Assembly: GCF_037975245.1 (NCBI RefSeq)
Contig: NC_092561.1
Span: forward strand, 11,779,001-11,843,000
Reading direction: 5' to 3'
DNA from: Apostichopus japonicus
Taxonomy: Eukaryota; Echinodermata; Holothuroidea; Aspidochirotida; Stichopodidae
Length of the DNA: 64,000 nt
Shown: piece by piece, positions 55,871 through 64,000 of the stretch
Numbering within the stretch: the stretch's first letter is position 1
Layout of the letters: every line of letters starts with the position of its first letter
Notes under the pieces: generated by a model
What the model was told of the DNA's origin: nothing
Seen by the model: only the letters and a program-made list of their open reading frames with translations
Database searches by the model: none
Translations under genes and position numbers: made by a program

Positions 55871-58090
55871 TGCGGTACCAATCAATCGAATGTTCGGTAC
55901 CGATCGATCGAATGTGCGGTACCGATCGATTGAATGTGGGGTAACGATCAATCGAATGTTCAAGACCGATCGATCGAATGTGCGTTACCGATAAATCGAA
56001 TGTTCGGCACCGATCGATCGAATATGCTGTATCGATAAATCGAATGTTCGGTTCCGATCAATCGAATGTTCGGTACCGATCGATCGAATGTGCGGTACCG
56101 ATCAATCGAATGTTCGGTACCGATCGATCGAATGTGCGGTATCGTTCAATCGAATGTTCGGTACCAATCGATCGAATGCGCGGACCCGATAGATCGAATG
56201 TGCGGTATCGATCAATCGAATGTTCGTTACCGATCAATCGAATGTGCGGTACCGATCAATCGAATGTTCGGTACCGATCGATCGAATGTGCTGTAACGCT
56301 TAATCGAATGTTCGGTACCGATCAATCGAATGTGCGTTACCGATCAATCGAAGGTTCGGCACCGATCGATCGAACATGCGGTACCGATGAATCGAATGTT
56401 CGGTACCGATCAATCGAATGTTCGGTATCGATGAATCGCATGTTCGATACCGATGAATCGAATGTGCGGTATCGTTCAATCGAATGTTCGGTACCAATCG
56501 ATCGAATGCGCGGACCCGATAGATCGAATGTGCGGTATCGATCAATCGAATGTTCGTTACCGATCAATCGAATGTGCGGTACCGATCAATCGAATGTTCG
56601 GTACCGATCGATCGAATGTGCTGTAACGCTTAATCGAATGTGCGGTACCGATCAATCGAATGTGCGGTACCGATAAATCGAATGTTCGGTACCGATCAAT
56701 CGAATTTGCGGTACCGATCAATCGAATGTGCGTTACCGATCAATCGAATGTGCGGTACCGATCAATCGAATGTTCGGTACCGATCGCTCGAATGTGCTGT
56801 AACGATTAATCGAATGTGCGGTACCGATCAATCGAATGTGCGGTACCGATCAATCGAATGTTCGGTACCGATGAATCGAATGTTCGGTATCGATCACCCG
56901 AATGTGCGTTACCGATCAATCGAATGTTCGGCACCGATCGATCGAACATGCGGTATCGATGAATCGAATGTTCGGTACCGATCAATCGAATGTTCGGTAT
57001 CGATGAATCGAGTGTTCGGTACCAATCGATCGAATGCACGGACCCGATAGATCGAATGTGCGGTATCGATCAATCGAATGTGCGGCACCGAAAAATAGAA
57101 TGTGCGGTACCAATCAATCGAATGTTCGGTACCAATGAAACGAATTTGCAGTATCGATCGAATGTACGTTACCGATGAATCGAATGTGCGGTATCGATCA
57201 ATCGAATGTTCGGTACCGATAAATCGAATGTTCGGTACCGATCGATCGAATGTGCGGTACCGATCAATCGAATGTGCGTTACCGATCAATCGATTTTGCG
57301 GTACCGATCAATCGATTGTGCGTTAACGATCGATCGAATGTGCGGTATCGATCAATCGAATGTTCGGTACCGATCGATCGAATGCTCGGTACCGATAAAT
57401 CGAATGTGCGTTACCGATAAATCGAATGTTCGGTACCGATCAATCGAATGTTCGGTACCGATCAATCGAATGTGCGGTACCGATCAATCGAATGTTCGGT
57501 ACCGATCAATCGAATTTGCAGTACCGATCAATCGAATGTTCGTTACCGATCAGTCGAATGTTCGGTACCAATTAAACTAATATGCGATACCGATCAATCG
57601 AATGTGCGGAACTGATCAATCGAATGTGCGGTATCTAATTATCGAATTTGCGGTACCGATCGATCTAATGTGCGGTATTGATCAATCGAATGTGCGGCAC
57701 CGATCAAAATAATGTGCGGTACCGATCAATCGAATGTTCGGTACCGATCGATCGAATGTGCGGTACCGATCAATCGAATGTGCGGTACCGATCAATCGAA
57801 TGTGCGGAACCGATCAATCGAATGTGCGTTACCGATAAATCGAATGTTCGGCACCGATCGATCGAATATACTGTATCGATAAATCGAATGTTCGGTACCG
57901 ATCAATCGAATGTTCGGTACCGATCGATCGAATGTTCGGTATCGATGAATCGAATGTTCGGTACCAATCGATCGAATGCGCGGACCCGATAGATCGAATG
58001 TGCGGTATCGATCAATCGAATGTGCGGCACCGAAAAATAGAATGTGCGTTACCGATCAATCGAATGTTCGGTACCGATCGATCGAATGTG

Positions 58091-58266
58091 CTGTAACGCT
58101 TAATCGAATGTGCGTTACCGATCAATCGAATGTACGGTACCGATCAATCGAATGTGCGGTACCGATCAATCGAATGTGCGGAACCGATCACCCGAATGTG
58201 CGTTACCGATCAATCGAATGTGCGGAACCGATCAATCGAATGTTCGGTACCGATCGATCGAATGTG
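58091..58266 (+). repeat. 176-bp (8-monomer) higher-order repeat, copy 1
   Basis: Starts at CTGTAACGCT and holds eight monomers including GTACGGTACC and the GATCACCCGAATG variant. Identical by eye to copy 2. Confidence 0.92.
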
Positions 58267-58442
58267 CTGTAACGCTTAATCGAATGTGCGTTACCGATCA
58301 ATCGAATGTACGGTACCGATCAATCGAATGTGCGGTACCGATCAATCGAATGTGCGGAACCGATCACCCGAATGTGCGTTACCGATCAATCGAATGTGCG
58401 GAACCGATCAATCGAATGTTCGGTACCGATCGATCGAATGTG
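58267..58442 (+). repeat. 176-bp higher-order repeat, copy 2
   Basis: Exactly 176 bp from the preceding CTGTAACGCT; no difference from copy 1 by eye. Confidence 0.92.
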
Positions 58443-58618
58443 CTGTAACGCTTAATCGAATGTGCGTTACCGATCAATCGAATGTACGGTACCGATCAAT
58501 CGAATGTGCGGTACCGATCAATCAAATGTGCGGTACCGATCACCCGAATGTGCGTTACCGATCGATCGAATGTGCGGTACCGATCAATCGAATGTTCGGT
58601 ACCGATCGATCGAATGTG
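58443..58618 (+). repeat. 176-bp higher-order repeat, copy 3
   Basis: The same eight-monomer order with about four substitutions, including ATCAAATG near 58,520 and GATCGATCG near 58,562. The next CTGTAACGCT is at 58,619, after which the pattern changes. Confidence 0.9.
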
Positions 58619-59436
58619 CTGTAACGCTTAATCGAATGTGCGGTACTGATCAATCGAATGTGGTGTAACGCTTAATCGAATGTGCGGTACCGATCAATCG
58701 AATGTTCGGTACCGATCGATCGAATGTGCGGTACCGATCAATCGAATGTGCGTTAACGATCAATCGAATGTTCGGTACCGATCAATCGAATGTTCGGTAC
58801 CGATCGATCGAATGTGGTGTAACGCTTAATCGAATGTGCGGTACCGATCAATCGAATGTGCGGTACCGATCAATCGAATGTGCGGTACCGATCAATCGAA
58901 TGTGCGGAACCGATCAATCGAATGTGCGTTACCGATCAATCGAATGTTCGGCACCGATCAATCGAATGTTCGGTATCGATGAATCGAATGTTCGATACAG
59001 ATGAATCGAATGTGCGGTATCGTTCAATCGAATGTTCGGTACCAATCGATCGAATGCGCGGACCCGATAGATCGAATGTGCGGTATCGATCAATCGAATG
59101 TACGTTACCGATCAATCGAATGTGCGGTACCGATCAATCGAATGTTCGGTACCGATCGATCGAATGTGCTGTAACGCTTAATCGAATGTGCGGTACCGAT
59201 CAATCGAATGTGCGGTACCGATAAATCGAATGTTCGGTACCGATCAATCGAATTTGCGGTACCGATCAATCGAATGTGCGTTACCGATCAATCGAATGTG
59301 CGGTACCGATCAATCGAATGTTCGGTACCGATCGCTCGAATGTGCTGTAACGATTAATCGAATGTGCGGTACCGATCAATCGAATGTGCGGTACCGATCA
59401 ATCGAATGTGCGGTACCGATCAATCGAATGTGCGGT

Positions 59437-60642
59437 ACCGATCCATCGAATGTGCGTTACCGATCAATCAAATGTTCGGCACCGATCGATCGAACATGCG
59501 GTATCGATGAATCGAATGTTCGGTACCGATCAATCGAATGTTCGGTATCGATGAATCGAATGTTCGGTACCAATCGATCGAATGCGCGGACCCGATAGAT
59601 CGAATGTGCGGTATCGATCAATCGAATGTGCGGCACCGAAAAATAGAATGTGCGGTACCGATCAATCGAATGTTCGGTACCGATGAAACGAATTTGCAGT
59701 ATCGATCGAATGTACGTTACCGATCGATCGAATGTGCGGAACCGATCAATCGAATGTGCGTTACCGACCAATCGAATGTGCGGTACCGATCTAATGAATG
59801 TGCGGTATCGATCAACCGAATGTTCGGTATCAATCGATCGAATGTGCGGTATCGATCAATCGATTGTGCGTTACCGATCAATCGAATGTGCGTTACCGAT
59901 CGATGGAATGTGCGGTACCGATAAATCGAATGTTCGGTACCGATCGATCGAATGTGCGCTACCGATCAATCGAATGTGCGTTACCGATCAATCGATTTTG
60001 CGGTACCGATCAATCGAATGTGCGGTACCGATCAATCGAATGTGCGTTAACGATCGATCGAATGTGCGTTACCGATAAATCGAATGTGCGTTAACGATCA
60101 ATCGAATGTTCGGTACCGATCAATCGATTTTGCGGTACCAATCAATCGAATGTGCGGTATCGATCAATCGAATGTGCGGTACCAATCAATCGAATGTGCG
60201 GAACCGATCAATCGAATGTGCGTTACCGACCAATCGAATGTGCGGTACCGATCTATCGAATGTGCGGTATCGATCAACCGAATGTTCGGTATCAATCGAT
60301 CGAATGTGCGGTATCGATCAATCGATTGTGCGTTACCGATCAATCGAATGTGCGTTACCGATCGATCGAATGTGCGGTACCGATAAATCGAATGTTCGGT
60401 ACCGATCGATCGAATGTGCGCTACCGATCAATCGAATGTGCGTTACCGATCAATCGATTTTGCGGTACCGATCAATCGAATGTGCGGTACCGATCAATCG
60501 AATGTGCGTTAACGATCGATCGAATGTGCGTTACCGATAAATCGAATGTGCGTTAACGATCAATCGAATGTTCGGTACCGATCAATCGATTTTGCGGTAC
60601 CGATCAATCGAATGTGCGGTACCGATCAATCGAATGTGCGGA
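59437..60642 (+). repeat. 1,206-bp higher-order repeat, copy 1
   Basis: TGCAGTATCG at 59,695 and 60,901 and the CAACCGAATG marker at 59,813 and 61,019 are each exactly 1,206 bp apart. A 462-bp (21-monomer) step is nested inside: CAACCG recurs at 60,275. Outer boundaries are approximate. Confidence 0.87.
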
Positions 60643-61848
60643 ACCGATCAATCGAATGTGCGTTACCGATCAATCGAATGTTCGGCACCGATCGATCGAA
60701 CATGCGGTATCGATGAATCGAATGTTCGGTACCGATCGATCGAATGTTCGGTATCGATGAATCGAATGTTCGGTACCAATCGATCGAATGCGCGGACCCG
60801 ATAGATCGAATGTGCGGTATCGATCAATCGAATGTGCGGCACCGAAAAACAGAATGTGCGGTACCGATCAATCGAATGTTCGGTACCGATGAAACGAATT
60901 TGCAGTATCGATCGAATGTATGTTACCGATCGATCGAATGTGCGGAACCGATCAATCGAATGTGCGTTACCGACCAATCGAATGTGCGGTACCGATCTAT
61001 CGAATGTGCGGTATCGATCAACCGAATGTTCGGTATCAATCGATCGAATGTGCGGTATCGATCAATCGATTGTGCGTTACCGATCAATCGAATGTGCGTT
61101 ACCGATCGATGGAATGTGTGGTACCGATAAATCGAATGTTCGGTACCGATCGATGGAATGTGCGGTACCGATCAATCGAATGTGCGTTACCGATCAATCG
61201 ATTTTGCGGTACCGATCAATCGAATGTGCGGTACCGATCAATCGAATGTGCGTTAACGATCGATCGAATGTGCGTTACCGATAAATCGAATGTGCGTTAA
61301 CGATCAATCGAATGTTCGGTACCGATCAATCGATTTTGCGGTACCGATCAATCGAATGTGCGGTATCGATCAATCGAATGTGCGGTACCAATCAATCGAA
61401 TGTGCGGAACCGATCAATCGAATGTGCGTTACCGACCAATCGAATGTGCGGTACCGATCTATCGAATGTGCGGTATCGATCAACCGAATGTTCGGTATCA
61501 ATCGATCGAATGTGCGGTATCGATCAATCGATTGTGCGTTACCGATCAATCGAATGTGCGTTACCGATCGATCGAATGTGCGGTACCGATAAATCGAATG
61601 TTCGGTACCGATCGATCGAATGTGCGCTACCGATCAATCGAATGTGCGTTACCGATCAATCGATTTTGCGGTACCGATCAATCGAATGTGCGGTACCGAT
61701 CAATCGAATGTGCGTTAACGATCGATCGAATGTGCGTTACCGATAAATCGAATGTGCGTTAACGATCAATCGAATGTTCGGTACCGATCAATCGATTTTG
61801 CGGTACCGATCAATCGAATGTGCGGTACCGATCAATCGAATGTGCGGT
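60643..61848 (+). repeat. 1,206-bp higher-order repeat, copy 2
   Basis: Keeps the nested 462-bp duplication (CAACCG at 61,019 and 61,481), so the 462-bp step came before the 1,206-bp one. A partial third relative with TGCAG at 63,539 and CAACCG near 63,657 lies further right. A few substitutions separate the copies, such as GATGGAATG near 61,154. Confidence 0.87.
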
Positions 61849-62504
61849 ACCAATCAATCGAATGTGCGGAACCGATCAATCGAATGTTCGGTACCGATCG
61901 ATCGAATGTGCGGTATCGATCAATCGAATGTTCGGTACCGATCGATCGAATGTTCGTTATCGATCAATCGAATATGCGGTACCGATGAATCGAATGTGCG
62001 GTACCGATCGATCGAATATGCGATACCGATCAATCGAATGTGGCGGTAACGTACAATCGAATGTGCGGTACCGATCAATCGATTGTGCGTTAACGATGAC
62101 TCGAATGTGCGTTACCGATCAATCGAATGTTCGATACCGATCAATCGAATGTGCGTTACCGATCAGTCGAATGTTCGGTACCGATCAGTCGAGTTTGCGT
62201 TACCGATCAATCGAATGTTCGGTACCGATCGATCGAATGTGCGGTATCGATCAATCGAATGTTCGGTACCGATGATTCGAATGTGCGGTACCGATGGGAT
62301 CGAATGTGCGGTACCGATCAATCGAATGTGCGGTACCGATCCATCGAATGTGCGGTACCGATCAATCGAATTTGCAGTACCGATCAATCGAATGTGCGTT
62401 ACCGATCAGTCGAATGTTCGGTACCAATTAAACTAATGTGCGATACCGATCAATCGAATGTTCGGTACTGATCAATCGAATGTGCGGTATCTAATAATCG
62501 AATG
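61794..62504 (+). repeat. Dispersed copy of the GTGGCGGTAACG module
   Basis: Matches about 55,160-55,870 at a constant 6,634-bp offset, including GTGGCGG near 62,040, GATGACTCG, CAGTCGAGTTTGCG, CGATGGGATCG and the CAATTAAACTAATG variant. Other HORs lie between the two copies. Confidence 0.8.
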
Positions 62505-64000
62505 TGCGGTACCGATCGATCGAATGTGCGGTATTGATCAATCGAATGTGCGGCACCGATCAATCGAATGTACGGTACCGATCAATCGAATGTGCGGAAC
62601 CGATCAATCGAATGTGCGTTACCGATCAATCGAATGTGCGGTACCGATCGATCGAATGTGCGGTACCAATCAATCGAATGTTCGGTACCGATCGATCGAA
62701 TGTGCGGTACCGATCGATTGAATGTGCGGTAACGATCAATCGAATGTGCGGTACCGATTAATCGAATGTTCGGTACCGATGAATCGAATGTTCGGTATCG
62801 ATGAATCGAATAGTCGGTGTCGATGAATCGAATGTGCGGTACCGATCAATCGAATATGCGGTATCGATCACTCGAATGTTCGGTATCGATCAATTGAATG
62901 TTCGGTACCGATCAATCGAATGTGCGATACCGATCTATCGAATGTGCGGTACCGATCAATCGAATGTTCGGTACCGATCAATCGAATATGCGGTACCGAT
63001 CGATCGAATGTGCGGTACCGATCGATCGAATATGCGATACCGATCAATCGAATGTTCGATACCGATGAATCGAATGTGCGGTATCGTTCAATCGAATGTT
63101 CGGTACCAATCGATCGAATGCGCGGACCCGATAGATCGAATGTGCGGTATCGATCAATCGAATGTGCGTTACCGATCAATCGAATGTGCGGTACCGATCG
63201 CTCGAACATGCGGTACCGATCAATCGAATGTGCGGTACCGATCAATCGAATGTGCGGTACCGATCAATCGAATGTGCGGAACCGATCAATCGAATGTGCG
63301 TTACCGATCAATCGAATGTTCGGCACCGATCGATCGAACATGCGGTATCGATGAATCGAATGTTCGGTACCGATCGATCGAATGTTCGGTATCGATGAAT
63401 CGAATGTTCGGTACCAATCGATCGAATGCGCGGACCCGATAGATCGAATGTGCGGTATCGATCAATCGAATGTGCGGCATAGAAAAATAGAATGTGCGGT
63501 ACCGATCAATCGAATGTTCGGTACCGATGAAACGAATTTGCAGTATCGATCGAATGTATGTTACCGATCGATCGAATGTGCGGAACCGATCAATCGAATG
63601 TGCGTTACCGACCAATCGAATGTGCGGTACCGATCTATCGAATGTGCGGTATCGATCAACCGAATGTTCGGTATCAATCGATCGAATGTGCGGTACCGAT
63701 CAATCGATTGTGCGTTACCGATCAATCGAATGTGCGTTACCGATCGATCGAATGTGCGGTACCGATAAATCGAATGTGCGGTATCGTTCAATCGAATGTT
63801 CGGTACCAATCGATCGAATGCGCGGACCCGATAGATCGAATGTGCGGTATCGATCAATCGAATGTGCGTTACCGATCAATCGAATGTGCGGTACCGATCA
63901 ATCGAATGTTCGGTACCGATCGATCGAATGTGCTGTAACGCTTAATCGAATGTGCGGTACTGATCAATCGAATGTGCGGTACCGATAAATCGAATGTTCG

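Larger units (their letters stand above)
44791..64000 (+). repeat. 22-bp satellite array, right domain with its own variants
   Basis: The same 22-bp monomer and orientation, but with monomer forms I did not find further left: GATTTTGCGG, CACCGAAAAATAG, a 4-bp-short GCAGTATCGATCGAATG monomer, CGATGGGATCG, and GTGGCGGTAACGTACAATCG. Left-domain markers such as ACTGATCC and GAGCCATCGAATTTACG stop before it. Several HORs occupy most of it. The array runs off the right end of the window. No gene or RNA is supported. Confidence 0.95.

Noticed and set aside
1-64000. CRISPR array
   Set aside because: Repeats are directly adjacent with no unique spacers, and the whole 22 bp is the repeat. No cas genes are present and an LTR is embedded.
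1-64000. Telomeric or subtelomeric repeat
   Set aside because: No TTAGG, TTAGGG or related short telomere repeat is seen, and a 22-bp GC-balanced monomer is not a telomerase-type repeat.
1-64000. Firm identification as a functional centromere or as a B-chromosome satellite
   Set aside because: Structure is compatible, but sequence alone cannot show kinetochore binding or chromosome origin.

Overview
The window is almost entirely one tandem satellite DNA. About 63.0 kb of the 64.0 kb is built from a 22-bp monomer; a clean copy is positions 49-70. It has a CGATCAATCG block, an AATGTG block and a CGGTACC junction to the next monomer. Roughly 2,860 monomers are present. All run head-to-tail on the + strand except one block near 27.3-28.0 kb. 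Both window ends lie inside the array, so its true length is unknown. I support no protein-coding gene, rRNA or tRNA. The many long reading frames are a by-product of the satellite: 22 leaves remainder 1 when divided by 3, so all three + frames cyclically read the same stop-poor 22-residue peptide.

The organism is a eukaryote. A satellite tens of kilobases long with multi-scale higher-order repeats (HORs), plus a solo retrotransposon LTR, is typical of pericentromeric, centromeric or supernumerary-chromosome heterochromatin. The consensus keeps three CpG per 22 bp, which fits a genome with little CpG methylation, such as many insects. That is inference; the sequence does not identify the species.

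Layout: (1) 1-27,346, forward satellite with mosaic segmental duplications, including a ~2.6-kb unit (about 5.6-10.6 kb), 1.43-kb copies 3,286 bp apart, and 662-bp copies. (2) 27,347-28,025, the only inverted block; part of it forms a perfect 176-bp inverted repeat with adjacent forward DNA. (3) 28,026-34,219, forward satellite. (4) 34,220-35,205, a 986-bp non-satellite insert with TGTCAC...GTGACA ends and a 5-bp GCGGT target duplication, read as a solo LTR. Two related satellite segments at 28.7 and 36.9 kb preserve the empty site. (5) 35,206 to about 44.79 kb, forward satellite of the left-hand variant type, with an exact-looking 666-bp tandem duplication. (6) About 44.79-64.0 kb, a second satellite domain with its own monomer variants. 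It holds three near-identical copies of a 1.9-kb HOR, three of a 176-bp (8-monomer) HOR, and a 1,206-bp HOR with a nested 462-bp duplication.

There are no interacting genes. What the window records is array evolution: unequal exchange at many unit sizes, patchwork conversion, one inversion, and one retroelement insertion followed by LTR-LTR recombination. The insertion is younger than the duplication of the satellite segment it entered. HOR and duplication boundaries marked approximate were found by matching rare variants by eye, not by alignment.
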